A stretch of 42,406 bases of DNA from Polaromonas sp. (GTDB lineage: Bacteria > Pseudomonadota > Gammaproteobacteria > Burkholderiales > Burkholderiaceae_C). The stretch lies in NCBI GenBank assembly GCA_028291985.1, contig JAQGNE010000012.1, forward strand, positions 1 through 42,406. The letters run 5' to 3'. Shown piece after piece: positions 7,117 through 15,208 of this stretch (position 1 is the stretch's first letter; the number at the start of each line of letters is the position of its first letter). Made by a program: the position numbers and the translations under genes. Below the pieces are notes generated by a model. The model was not told the DNA's origin, ran no database searches, and saw only the letters and a list, made by a program, of their open reading frames with translations.

Positions 7117-8931
7117 TCAGGACTCTACTGCTTCCACGAGAAAACGCACCCGCCGCACGCCCTGGTATTCGTCAGCGTCCAGCCGGAACGCAAGCGTTAC
7201 CCTGGCGGGAAGCTGCTCGGTGTGGCCGAACCAGATACCGTCCACCGGCTGTCCCTGGTGTTTGAGCTTGAGCGACAGATGCTTGTCCCCCACGATGCGC
7301 TGGGACACCACCTCGAGCTCTTCGCTGAAGGTAGGTGCCGCAAAACCCTGGCCCCAGACCGCCTGGTGCAGGGTGTCCACCATGTCGGCGCGCCTGTAGA
7401 CGGCAGCCAGCGGCCCGTCGGTATCGAGCTGGCGCATCAGCGTTGCCGCGTCCAGCTGTTCGCGGGCCACTTGTTGCAGCGCGTGCTCGAACTGCTCAAA
7501 GTGCTCCTGCCTGATGGTGCAGCCTGCCGCCATGGCATGGCCGCCGAATTTGATCAGTACGCCCGGGCAGCGCTTGGCCACCAGGTCCAGCGCGTCGCGC
7601 AGGTGAAAACCCGCAATAGAGCGGCCCGAGCCCTTGAGCTCATGCGATTTTCCCGGCGCCTGACTGGCCGCAAACACAAAGGTGGGGCGGTGCAGCTTGT
7701 CCTTTATGCGCGATGCCACGATGCCGACCACGCCCTCATGAAATTCAGGATCGAAGATGGCTATGGCGGGCGGTGGCTCGTCTGCTTCGTCGATCATGGC
7801 GTCGGCAGCGAGCTGAGCCTGCTCGCGCATCCCGCTTTCAATATCGCGGCGCTCCCGGTTGATGCCCTCCAGCGTGCGCGCCAGCTCGTCAGCACGTCCA
7901 GGATCGTCCGTCAGCAGGCATTCGATGCCCAGCGTCATGTCACTCAGGCGGCCGGCTGCATTGATGCGCGGCCCCAGCGCAAAGCCGAAATCAAAAGTCG
8001 TAGCGGTACGGGCATTGCGACCGGCGGCCGTGAAAAGGCTCGCCAGGCCGGCTGGCAGATGGCCAGCCCGGATTCTTCTCAGGCCTTGCGAAACCAGGCG
8101 GCGGTTGTTGCCATCCAGCTTGACCACGTCAGCGACCGTGCCAAGCGCCACCAGCGGTAGCAGGGTGTCAAGGCGCGGCTCTGCAGAGGCTTGAGGCAGC
8201 GAACCCGGCGAAGGGCCGCCCCGAGCGGGTTCAGCCCCCTGGGGGGGCAGCGAGCCACGCGAAGTGGGGAGCGTGGAGGCCACATACTTTCCCCGCTGGC
8301 GCAACTCAGCCCTCAGCGCCAGCAGCACATAAAACATCACACCCACGCCGGCGATGGACTTGCTTTCAAACTGGCAGCCGGGCTGGTTGGGGTTGACGAT
8401 CACGTCCGCATCGGGCAGCAAGAGGCTGCCGTTGCTCAGGGCCGGCAGGTGATGATCGGTGACCAGTACCTGCATGCCCAGTTCCCTGGCGCGGGCCACG
8501 CCCTCAAAACTGGCGATGCCGTTGTCTACCGTTACCAGGACATCGGCGCCCAGCGCCTTGACGCGCTCGGCGATGGGCGCTGTCAGTCCATAGCCGTCCA
8601 CCACCCGGTCGGGGACGAGATAGGTCACGTGCCTGAAGCCCAACAGCTTCAGGCCCCGCAGCGCCACTGCGCAGGCGGTGGCGCCATCGCAGTCATAGTC
8701 GGCAACCACGCAGATTTTCCGGTCAACTTCCAGGGCGTCTGCCAGCAAGCGGGCTGCGCTCCCCGCGCCTGACAACGCAGACGGTGACAACAGCCGAGTC
8801 AGGCCGTCGTCCAGCTCATCGGGCGTGTGCACGCCGCGCGCAGCGTACAGGCGGGCCAGCAGCGGATGCACGCCAGCCTGCTCAAGCGCCCAGATGCTGC
8901 GCGGCGGCGCATCGCGGATGTGGAGTTTCAT
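7117..8931 (-). CDS. recJ: Single-stranded-DNA exonuclease RecJ
   Basis: 604 residues from the ATG at 8931. RecJ degrades single-stranded DNA 5' to 3' in RecF-pathway recombination, mismatch repair and base excision repair. The phosphoesterase motifs are present: VVADYDCDGATA (76-86), VTVDNGIAS, VTDHHLP (the DHH motif) and NPNQPG, then VALGTVADVVKLDGNNRRLV, GPRINAAGRLSDM, and the DHHA1-like part with SGRSIAGFHLRDAL and KFGGHAMAAG. A frame upstream to 8988 is open but overlaps the next gene and shows no homology, so the ATG is preferred. Between ELRQRGKY and the LLPLVALGTVADV strand there is an insert of about 35 Ser/Pro/Gly/Ala-rich residues (about 215-250) encoded by a GC-rich dispersed repeat; see 8196-8283. 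The active-site motifs are intact. Confidence 0.95.
   Translation of the reverse strand: MKLHIRDAPPRSIWALEQAGVHPLLARLYAARGVHTPDELDDGLTRLLSPSALSGAGSAARLLADALEVDRKICVVADYDCDGATACAVALRGLKLLGFRHVTYLVPDRVVDGYGLTAPIAERVKALGADVLVTVDNGIASFEGVARARELGMQVLVTDHHLPALSNGSLLLPDADVIVNPNQPGCQFESKSIAGVGVMFYVLLALRAELRQRGKYVASTLPTSRGSLPPQGAEPARGGPSPGSLPQASAEPRLDTLLPLVALGTVADVVKLDGNNRRLVSQGLRRIRAGHLPAGLASLFTAAGRNARTATTFDFGFALGPRINAAGRLSDMTLGIECLLTDDPGRADELARTLEGINRERRDIESGMREQAQLAADAMIDEADEPPPAIAIFDPEFHEGVVGIVASRIKDKLHRPTFVFAASQAPGKSHELKGSGRSIAGFHLRDALDLVAKRCPGVLIKFGGHAMAAGCTIRQEHFEQFEHALQQVAREQLDAATLMRQLDTDGPLAAVYRRADMVDTLHQAVWGQGFAAPTFSEELEVVSQRIVGDKHLSLKLKHQGQPVDGIWFGHTEQLPARVTLAFRLDADEYQGVRRVRFLVEAVES
8196..8283 (-). 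repeat. GC-rich dispersed repeat inserted in frame in recJ
   Basis: Within recJ, 8255-8276 is the reverse complement of 11234-11255 with one mismatch in 22 bases (CCACGCTCCCCACTTCG in both). The copy here continues through a run GGGGGGG and CCGAGCGGGTTCAGCC. It encodes the low-complexity segment TLPTSRGSLPPQGAEP and onward, which interrupts a normally short loop of RecJ. The reading frame is kept. From memory the same sequence is scattered through Comamonadaceae genomes. Confidence 0.75.
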
Positions 8932-8956
8932 GAATAACGCATTTCCGGTAAAAGTT

Positions 8957-8977
8957 CTACTATGGTTTTTATAGCTT
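8957..8977 (-). repeat. AT-rich dispersed repeat, partial copy at a gene end
   Basis: Read on the minus strand this is AAGCTATAAAAACCATAGTAG, similar to the GCTAT-N8-GTAGC core. It covers the last codons and the TAA stop (8969-8971) of the RpfE-like gene, so the repeat has set the present C-terminus of that protein. Confidence 0.4.
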
Positions 8978-9937
8978 CGCGAGCACATTCGATGCGGGCT
9001 GGGGGCTTAAAAGACTTGAAAAACGGGCCAGTACACCGCGTTTGCCCGATTCGTAGGTTTGTGAGTTGCTTTCACCGCAGAGGGTCAGCCGCACGGCGCC
9101 ACCGCTGCGCTGATGCGCCAGCAGTTGTGACACCTCGCCGGCGTCCAGCACGGCCCATGCGTCCGCATACCGGCCCCAGTCATCTGCAACAGCTGCCTCA
9201 GCCAGCGCGCGGGGCGCTGTCACTGTGTCGCGCGCAACCAGCGCGGGCTGCGGCATGGCGCCAGTTCCGCTGATCCAGAACGAGTTGACGCTGCGGTGCC
9301 CGTTTGCCGCACGCTGGTCGTTGATGGGGTGGGTATACAGCAGCATCTGCATCTCGTTTTGCAGACGCCGCAGTGACGGTGCTGTTTTCGCGCCCGGCAG
9401 CCAGGCATCGACATTGCGGCCGAGCACGCGGTCCAGCGAGGCCGTTGGCAGGTCGCGAAAAATCTCACCTTCAGCCAGCCAGCGGCCAGGTTGCGACAAA
9501 TGGAGCGCTATGCCCTCGGTTTCAAAGTAGGGCTGCATGGCGGCCATCAGAGCTTGCGATTCGCCCTCCGTGAGCGCGAGGGTCGACGGATCGGTCAGCG
9601 TGGCGTGTTCGCGGCCCATCGCCCAGTGACACGGCGTGATGAAGGCCCAGGCCTTGCCGGTGGCATCTGCCGCATGATGGGCTGCCCAGGGAATCAGGCC
9701 GTCAACCAGTGCGCCTTCAAAAGGCACGAGCCCCAGATAGCGGGCCAGTACCCGCTCATGCGGTGGTGACAGTGAATGTGCATCGCCCCTGTCGGTGGCG
9801 GTAAGCGTCATGCGCTGCAGCAGCCGGCTCAGGTTTTTCAGGCTCGCAGGCGGCATCTTTTGAAGGGCTTCCGGCCAGGCCGGACCGCTGCAGCCTGCGA
9901 ACGGAACGACAAGGTGGAGTGTTTGTTCAGCGGGCAT
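8969..9937 (-). CDS. RpfE-like / COG4255-type conserved protein
   Basis: 322 residues without signal peptide or membrane segments. I relate it to the RpfE-type family, sometimes annotated as phosphoglycerate-mutase-like regulatory protein, from its general pattern (LHLVVPFAGCSG start, FITPCHWAMGREHATL, LNEMQMLLYTHPIN-like core, VNSFWISGTG) and its position directly upstream of recJ. In Xanthomonas rpfE also lies beside recJ, as I recall. No catalytic site can be assigned. The biochemical role is unknown, and the Xanthomonas link to virulence regulation should not be carried over. The last codons overlap an AT-rich repeat. The start ATG (9935-9937) sits back to back with an in-frame but unlikely upstream ATG of lolC. 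Confidence 0.65.
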   Translation of the reverse strand: MPAEQTLHLVVPFAGCSGPAWPEALQKMPPASLKNLSRLLQRMTLTATDRGDAHSLSPPHERVLARYLGLVPFEGALVDGLIPWAAHHAADATGKAWAFITPCHWAMGREHATLTDPSTLALTEGESQALMAAMQPYFETEGIALHLSQPGRWLAEGEIFRDLPTASLDRVLGRNVDAWLPGAKTAPSLRRLQNEMQMLLYTHPINDQRAANGHRSVNSFWISGTGAMPQPALVARDTVTAPRALAEAAVADDWGRYADAWAVLDAGEVSQLLAHQRSGGAVRLTLCGESNSQTYESGKRGVLARFSSLLSPQPASNVLAKL

Positions 9938-9971
9938 GCCGCTATTGTCCGGGATGCCACAATCGCCGCTT

Positions 9972-11225
9972 ATGCAAATCCCCTACGAACTGATTTTGGG
10001 CTGGCGCTACACGCGGGCAGGCCGTGCAACGCGAAGAAACGGCTTCATTTCGTTTATTTCGGGCGTTTCCATGCTCGGCATTGCGCTGGGCGTGGCCGCT
10101 CTCATCATTGTGCTGAGCGTGATGAACGGATTCCAGAAAGAAGTGCGCGACCGCATGCTGGGCGTGATTTCGCATATCGAGATATTTGCGCCCAACAACG
10201 CTGCGCTGCCTGATCCACAAAAAACCTTGTCTGAAATCAGGGCCAACCCCCAGGTGGCCGGCGCTGCAACTTTCATAGCGGCACAGGCTTTGCTGGCAAG
10301 GGGTGAAGATATGAAAGGCACGCTGGTCAGAGGTATAGACCCGGCGCTGGAAGGGCAGGTGACCGATCTGGCTGTGACCACCGGGCCGGTCCTGTCGCGG
10401 CTCGTGCCTGGAGAATTTGGCGTGGTGCTGGGGGGCGAACTGGCCCGCGCCATGAATGTTGGCCAGGGCGACACCGTCACCCTGATTGCGCCCAGCGGCC
10501 AGGTGACACCTGCCGGCGTGGTGCCACGGCTCAAGCAGATGACGGTAGTTGGCACCTTTGATTCCGGCCATTTCGAATATGACTCGGCGCTGGTCATGAT
10601 GCACCAGGACGACGCCGCCAAGATCTTCAGGCTGGAGGGCCCGACGGGCATACGCGTCAAGCTGCAGGACTTGCATCAGGCGCGTCAAGTGGCGGTGCAG
10701 TTGTCCAGCAGCCTGAGCGGAGACCTCTTGATTCGTGACTGGACCCGTCAGAACAAGACCTGGTTTGCGGCAGTGCAACTTGAAAAACGCATGATGTTCA
10801 TCATCCTGACCCTGATTGTTGCGGTAGCGGCCTTTAACCTGGTCAGCACGCTGGTCATGACGGTAACCGACAAGCGTGCCGACATCGCCATTTTGCGAAC
10901 GCTGGGAGCAAGCCCAAAAAGCATCATGGGCGTATTTGTGGTGCAGGGCGCCATGGTGGGCCTGATAGGCACTTTGTCAGGCCTGCTGCTGGGGCTGGGG
11001 ATCGCGCTGAACATCGATGTGATCGTGCCCGCCATGGAGCGGATGCTCAACGCCAGCTTTCTGCCCAAGGATATTTATCTCATCAGCCGTATGCCGAGCG
11101 AGCCCCAGTACAGCGACATCATGCCGATCACGGTTATTGCATTGATCCTGGCTTTTCTTGCGACGCTTTACCCCAGCTGGCGTGCCAGCCGCGTCAATCC
11201 GGCCGAGGCGCTGCGCTATGAGTGA
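9972..11225 (+). CDS. lolC: Lipoprotein-releasing ABC transporter permease LolC/LolE
   Basis: 417 residues from ATG 9972. The start [15 protein letters not shown], then [30 protein letters not shown], is the typical LolC/LolE opening and first transmembrane helix. A large periplasmic MacB-like domain follows (about 50-260), then three helices (about 270-300, 315-350, 380-405). The C-terminus ([17 protein letters not shown]) is the FtsX/LolE signature. With LolD it extracts mature lipoproteins from the inner membrane for LolA. Only one permease gene is present here, so the complex may be a homodimer (LolF type) or the partner lies elsewhere. An upstream ATG at 9936 overlaps the divergent gene start and adds residues not found in the family. 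Confidence 0.93.
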   Translation: MQIPYELILGWRYTRAGRATRRNGFISFISGVSMLGIALGVAALIIVLSVMNGFQKEVRDRMLGVISHIEIFAPNNAALPDPQKTLSEIRANPQVAGAATFIAAQALLARGEDMKGTLVRGIDPALEGQVTDLAVTTGPVLSRLVPGEFGVVLGGELARAMNVGQGDTVTLIAPSGQVTPAGVVPRLKQMTVVGTFDSGHFEYDSALVMMHQDDAAKIFRLEGPTGIRVKLQDLHQARQVAVQLSSSLSGDLLIRDWTRQNKTWFAAVQLEKRMMFIILTLIVAVAAFNLVSTLVMTVTDKRADIAILRTLGASPKSIMGVFVVQGAMVGLIGTLSGLLLGLGIALNIDVIVPAMERMLNASFLPKDIYLISRMPSEPQYSDIMPITVIALILAFLATLYPSWRASRVNPAEALRYE

Positions 11226-12030
11226 AATGGCCCCCACGCTCCCCACTTCGTGTGGATCGATGCCTCTGCAGGGAGCGCCCATTCGTCCTGAGGTATCGAA
11301 GGATGCGCGTGCGGTCTGGCAAGGCCAGTCCGGCAGCCCCGGCTTGGCTGGGAAAGTCGTCCTTAGTGCGCAGGGGCTGACCAAGCGCTTCACCGAAGGC
11401 CGCCTGGATGTGACCGTTTTGAAGGGTGTCAACCTGGAGGTGCATCCGGGTGAAACGCTGGCCATCGTCGGTACCTCGGGTTCCGGAAAAAGCACCTTGC
11501 TGCACCTGATGGGCGGGCTGGACGCGCCATCCAGTGGAAGGGTAGAGCTGATGGGTAAGGACCTGTCGGCGCTATCGGCAGACCGTCAGGGCCAGTTGCG
11601 CAACCAGCACCTGGGTTTTGTATACCAGTTTCACCATTTGTTGCCGGAATTTTCAGCGCGAGACAACGTTGCCATGCCGCTGTGGATTCGCCGCATGGCG
11701 CCGGCTGATTCCGAGCAGGTGGCTACCAGCATGCTCGCCAGCGTGGGCTTGAAAGACCGCATACACCACCGCCCGGCAGAGTTGTCGGGAGGCGAGCGTC
11801 AGCGGGTCGCCATCGCCCGGGCACTGGTGACCCGGCCGGCCTGCGTGCTGGCGGATGAGCCTACCGGAAATCTTGACCGCAGCACGGCCGATGGCGTGTT
11901 CGAGCTGATGCTTCAGCTAGCCCGGGACCACAATACCGCCTTCATCATGGTCACCCATGATGAGTCGCTGGCATCCCGCTGCACGCGAAGGTTCCGGCTG
12001 ATGGAGGGCAGGTTGTCGCCATGGGAATAA
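11218..12030 (+). CDS. lolD: Lipoprotein-releasing ABC transporter ATPase LolD, with extended N-terminus
   Basis: 270 residues. The ATPase core carries Walker [10 protein letters not shown] (85-93), the Q-loop [12 protein letters not shown], the signature [15 protein letters not shown], Walker [13 protein letters not shown] and the switch His in VTHDES, all intact. LolD powers lipoprotein release together with LolC/E. The start ATG at 11218 overlaps the lolC stop by 8 bases (ATGAGTGA). LolD is normally about 230 residues. Here some 45 residues ([16 protein letters not shown] and onward) precede the first core strand [12 protein letters not shown], and they are encoded by dispersed repeat sequence (11234-11310). 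An original start closer to the core may have been displaced. Which start is used is not clear from the sequence. Confidence 0.93.
   Translation: MSEMAPTLPTSCGSMPLQGAPIRPEVSKDARAVWQGQSGSPGLAGKVVLSAQGLTKRFTEGRLDVTVLKGVNLEVHPGETLAIVGTSGSGKSTLLHLMGGLDAPSSGRVELMGKDLSALSADRQGQLRNQHLGFVYQFHHLLPEFSARDNVAMPLWIRRMAPADSEQVATSMLASVGLKDRIHHRPAELSGGERQRVAIARALVTRPACVLADEPTGNLDRSTADGVFELMLQLARDHNTAFIMVTHDESLASRCTRRFRLMEGRLSPWE
11234..11310 (+). repeat. Dispersed repeats forming the 5' end of lolD
   Basis: 11234-11255 matches the reverse complement of the recJ repeat (8255-8276) at 21 of 22 positions. Just downstream, ATTCGTCCTGAGGTATCGAA (from 11281) closely resembles another common dispersed motif (CGTCCTGAGCCTGTCGAAGG) that I know from many proteobacterial genomes. 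Both lie inside the reading frame of lolD, before the conserved ATPase core. Confidence 0.65.
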
Positions 12031-12190
12031 GCGCCGTGCCCTCTGCCGTGACCGCTGCCGCAGCGTGACGGCAGCTCGCGCTGGCCAAGAATTCGCCCGG
12101 CGGACTTGAGTTCTGGCGGCAAGCCCCATATGAATACCCCCGGCACTCACCCGCCGGCATCGCCCAGATTGAAACCGGAACACCCTTGTC

Positions 12191-12499
12191 GTGATTGACC
12201 ACTACGCCGCCCTAGGACTCAACAGCGCCGCGACCCTGGCCGATATTAAGAAAGCTTTTCGGCAAAAAGCGTCGCTGTTGCATCCTGATAGAAACCCTGC
12301 GGCAGATGCTGCGGCACGCTTTCGCGAAGTACAGGAGGCCTATGACGTACTCTCTGACGCTGACAAACGCCAGTCTTATGACGACAACCGGCGCCGCGGC
12401 CTGCTTGACGACCCTTTGCTTGCCGCTGGCGACATCTGGTCCGGTTATTTTGATTCCCTGCTCGAAGGTATGACCCGCATGAAAAATCCCGCGCCATGA
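12191..12499 (+). CDS. J-domain protein, first gene of an unknown cassette
   Basis: 102 residues from a GTG start. Residues 1-65 form a J domain: HYAALGL opening helix, KKAFRQKASLLHPDRNP with the HPD motif at 31-33, FREVQEAYDVLSDADKRQSYD. The remaining 35 residues (LLDDPLLAAGDIWSGYFDSLLEG) show no Gly/Phe-rich, zinc-finger or substrate-binding domain. J domains stimulate the ATPase of Hsp70 (DnaK), so this protein probably directs DnaK to particular clients. The stop overlaps the next gene (ATGATGG, 12496-12502), which suggests that clients or partners are the following proteins. There is no clear Shine-Dalgarno sequence before the GTG. Confidence 0.85.
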   Translation: MIDHYAALGLNSAATLADIKKAFRQKASLLHPDRNPAADAAARFREVQEAYDVLSDADKRQSYDDNRRRGLLDDPLLAAGDIWSGYFDSLLEGMTRMKNPAP

Positions 12500-13068
12500 T
12501 GGTGTCCCCCTTCTTCCAGCAGCTCCGCTCGGCCTATCAGGCCGAGCTTGATGACCTGGCGTTCGACTCGGAGGGCGGCAATGTGCTGCGCCAGCGTCTG
12601 GCCGACAAGCGCCGCGAAATCGGTTTTCTGGTCCACATGATGGAGTTGAGCCCCGAGATGGTCGCGGTGGTTTTTCACCAGGGACTGAAGTTTCGGCTGC
12701 CGGGCGTGATGGAGCATCTGCTCAGCCATGAAGCAGACGAGTTTCCAGAATGGCACAGCCTTGCCGATGCAATTGAGCTGGCGCCTTGGGCACAAGACCT
12801 GGCCGATGTCGTGCTGAAGCAGCCTCAGGGCGAATGGTTTATGACGGTTGTGGCCGGGCTTGAATACATGGCGGGCAGGCCGCAGGCAGCAGGCATGGCA
12901 CAAGACGGCAGGTCCACTGACGGGGACGAAGATGACGAAGACATTGACAACGATCAAGACGCGTTTGATGACGAGGCCGAAGACGGCGACGGCCCGGGCG
13001 ATGCCAGGGCGCGCCGCGAGGCGGGCGATGACTGGATGGTCGAGCAAGGCTTTGACCGCAAGGATTGA
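12496..13068 (+). CDS. Conserved-looking protein with acidic tail (cassette gene 2)
   Basis: 190 residues; I do not recognise the family. Residues 1-130 are mostly helical by pattern (SPFFQQLRSAYQAELDDL, KRREIGFLVHMMELSPEMVAVVF, WHSLADAIELAPWAQDLADVVL), with Trp residues at 86, 98 and 114. Residues 141-170 are a strongly acidic tail (TDGDEDDEDIDNDQDAFDDE). No signal peptide or membrane segment is present, so it is probably cytoplasmic. The start codon overlaps the stop of the J-domain gene by 4 bases, which implies coupled translation. Cassette gene 3 starts 18 bases after the stop. Acidic tails are seen in chaperone and nucleic-acid-mimic proteins, but I cannot say more. Confidence 0.75.
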   Translation: MMVSPFFQQLRSAYQAELDDLAFDSEGGNVLRQRLADKRREIGFLVHMMELSPEMVAVVFHQGLKFRLPGVMEHLLSHEADEFPEWHSLADAIELAPWAQDLADVVLKQPQGEWFMTVVAGLEYMAGRPQAAGMAQDGRSTDGDEDDEDIDNDQDAFDDEAEDGDGPGDARARREAGDDWMVEQGFDRKD

Positions 13069-13086
13069 CGACATGAAAAGCTGCAT

Positions 13087-13833
13087 ATGAACCACCTGGC
13101 CCTGATCGAAAAAACCCAGACCCTGATTGCCGCGGGTGACATCGTGGGTGCAGAGTCTGCGCTGGTGGAACTGGCGGACACCGAAGGTGACGCCGCATTG
13201 ATGGTGGTGCTGGAGCAACTGCCGCCCAAAGACGTGCTGGCGGTGATTCGTGAATACGACAACTCAAAAGAGTCGGTGATCAACCTGCTGGTGACGCCAT
13301 CTCAGTTTGCCCGTGCGGTCGTGATCGAGAAACAGTACAAGGACCTGACACGCACCCATTTGCGCGGCATGGTCAACTCCATCGTTTTCCGGGAAGATGC
13401 CGAGCCGGTTGATTTTCTTGAGGCGATGGGCGACCTGGAAGGCGGCAGCGAAGCCCTGGCGGACTATTTTTCAGACCAGTGGAGCCGTATCGAAGCCTTT
13501 GCCAGAAGCGGTACCTTCGATGCGATGGAAGACCACGGGGAAATGCTGTCACAGACGGCGTTACTGGCCTCAGCCTATGCCAAACCTGTTCTGCAGCAGG
13601 ACGAAGTGGCCGACCAGGACTGGATGGAGCTTGCCTGGATCCTGCGCCACAAGTGCCCCGACCTTTTCATCGAGATGCTGATGGTGCTGCGGGCCAAGGC
13701 CAGTGCGTTCGAGGCCGGTTTCGGTGATGAAGACAATACCGACGAGGATGACGGGAAAGTCGAAACCAGTGAAACCGACCGGGGCAAAGCCACACCGAGT
13801 GCGCGCGACTCCGATGAAGAATCCGCCATTTGA
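13087..13833 (+). CDS. Unknown helical protein with acidic tail (cassette gene 3)
   Basis: 248 residues, family not recognised. It reads as a chain of short amphipathic helices. One part (LVELADTEGDAALMVVLEQL, PPKDVLAVIREYD) recalls the helical repeat of MgtE N-terminal or FliG-like domains, but this is weak. The C-terminal 35 residues are acidic and polar (GDEDNTDEDDGKVETSE), as in the preceding protein. No membrane segment or signal peptide is present. It lies 18 bases after gene 2 and overlaps the start of gene 4. Strand, spacing and shared acidic tails argue that genes 1-4 are one transcription unit with one job. Confidence 0.75.
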   Translation: MNHLALIEKTQTLIAAGDIVGAESALVELADTEGDAALMVVLEQLPPKDVLAVIREYDNSKESVINLLVTPSQFARAVVIEKQYKDLTRTHLRGMVNSIVFREDAEPVDFLEAMGDLEGGSEALADYFSDQWSRIEAFARSGTFDAMEDHGEMLSQTALLASAYAKPVLQQDEVADQDWMELAWILRHKCPDLFIEMLMVLRAKASAFEAGFGDEDNTDEDDGKVETSETDRGKATPSARDSDEESAI

Positions 13834-15164
13834 AGATCACGATGCCGGCTCAGTGCTGGCGCGCTACCATGCCAAAAACCGTATTCGCTGCCGCTGGGGC
13901 TCCTGCTGCTGTTTCTCTTTACGACGCGCGTCAGTTTTTTGAAAAAGCGCTGCACTACGGCTTGCAGCACGGCGTCATCAACACTCAGAAGCTGGACGAT
14001 ATCCGCCGCGATGCGCCGAAAGGCATGGTACAAATCGCACGCTATTTCGGCAGCGAGTATCTGCGGCCCGAGCTTGAAAAGGCCCGGGACCGAATCGTCA
14101 ACCTTGTCAGCCTTCATCTGGAGAGCGCTTCCGGCGGCGATCTGTCGCAAGCTGCTGGCTTGCTGCGCGATCACTCTTTCATGTCACGCTCCAAGTGCGG
14201 ATCTGACATGCTCAAGGCATTGATAGCCATGCCGCAGAACAGCCATTTCGGTATGCATGAGCGCAGGGGTTTTGCCGACGAGCATATTCCGTTGCTCGCT
14301 AAATGGTCATTGAGAAGCTTCACCGACTACCAGGCCGAGCTGGCCAAGCGACGGCAGGTGGCGCAGGTTGTTGACGCGGCGGTATGGCTGGCTGGACGGC
14401 TCGGTCTGGACGAAGCCGATTTGGAAGAAGCGGGCAAAGACGCAGAAGCTGTGATCCGGACGGCGTTGCTGGTAGCTGCGGCCGGCCGCGACGAAATGCC
14501 CGACTGGATCGCATTTGACAAAATCATTGGTGATCTGCGCAGGCGCTACGGGTCCTCTCGAAAGGGCGGGGCTAACAGCAATAGCGCCGGGGCAAAAAAG
14601 CAGGCGGCAGTCGCTGCAGGGCCAGGCCCCGAGTTTGCCGCGCCAGCAGGCATGCCAGCGCATCTTGCAGAAGTGGTCGAAGGCGTGGCGCGCTCGGTGA
14701 CCGACGACCTGCCGAAAATACTGGACGCTGCGCTGGCCACCCGGCAGCTTTTTGACGCTACCCCCTCATTCATGGGTCGCTATTTCTGGACAGAAGATGC
14801 CCTTGGCGAAGTTGACCAGCATGACCGTATGGTCAGTGATGCCTGGAACAAGGTTACCGGTGGCAATACCGATGACGGATCGCTGCTGACACTGCTGCTT
14901 TGCGTCGCTGCGGGCCAGACGCCGAAGACGCTGCTCAGCGAAAAATCAGCCGCAGCGCTGCTCAGAAAAATCAGGAAGTCAGGCTTTCAGCCCCGTCTGG
15001 CGCAGCAATATATCGCCGACCATGCGCCGGCACAGTACCAGCACGACTATGAAGCGCTATGGGACGCGTTTGTGGAGGAGGGCGAAGGTACGCTTCTGAG
15101 CGATTCCACCCTCGGGTTCAATGATGCGCTCGCATTGCTTCGGCGCGAATGCCATATAGTTTGA
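13830..15164 (+). CDS. Unknown 440-residue protein (cassette gene 4), start uncertain
   Basis: Up to 444 residues, family not recognised. The clearly folded part begins at SLYDARQFFEKALHYG (about 29) and is largely helical: DAPKGMVQIARYFGSEYLRPEL, then a cysteine-containing MSRSKCGSDMLKAL, and KRRQVAQVVDAAVWLAGRLG. An Ala/Gly/Ser-rich linker (about 245-270) leads to a second helical part (VTDDLPKILDAALATRQLFD onward). The annotated start is TTG at 13830; ATG at 13842 or 13869 is possible. An overlapping frame from ATG 13814 (PPFEDHDAGSVLARYHAKN) looks like the true N-terminus and would join this frame if the A5 run at 13872-13876 were one base shorter. A frameshift or sequence error is therefore likely at the 5' end. 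Confidence 0.7.
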   Translation: MKITMPAQCWRATMPKTVFAAAGAPAAVSLYDARQFFEKALHYGLQHGVINTQKLDDIRRDAPKGMVQIARYFGSEYLRPELEKARDRIVNLVSLHLESASGGDLSQAAGLLRDHSFMSRSKCGSDMLKALIAMPQNSHFGMHERRGFADEHIPLLAKWSLRSFTDYQAELAKRRQVAQVVDAAVWLAGRLGLDEADLEEAGKDAEAVIRTALLVAAAGRDEMPDWIAFDKIIGDLRRRYGSSRKGGANSNSAGAKKQAAVAAGPGPEFAAPAGMPAHLAEVVEGVARSVTDDLPKILDAALATRQLFDATPSFMGRYFWTEDALGEVDQHDRMVSDAWNKVTGGNTDDGSLLTLLLCVAAGQTPKTLLSEKSAAALLRKIRKSGFQPRLAQQYIADHAPAQYQHDYEALWDAFVEEGEGTLLSDSTLGFNDALALLRRECHIV

Positions 15165-15208
15165 GCACAAACGGGCCGCGCCCCTGGTTGTCTGGATCCC
15201 ACTCGCGA

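Noticed and set aside
6795..7265. Forward open frame across the gap before recJ
   Set aside because: Its first half lies in non-coding sequence with a dispersed repeat and the second half is antisense to recJ. The product is rich in Arg, Leu and Ser and shows no fold pattern.
7222..8160. Forward open frame of 312 codons
   Set aside because: Antisense to recJ, without a recognisable domain or ribosome binding site.
12130..12198. Possible 22-codon leader peptide before the J-domain gene
   Set aside because: It starts with ATG and ends overlapping the GTG of the J-domain gene, but has no ribosome binding site and only Pro/His-rich sequence.
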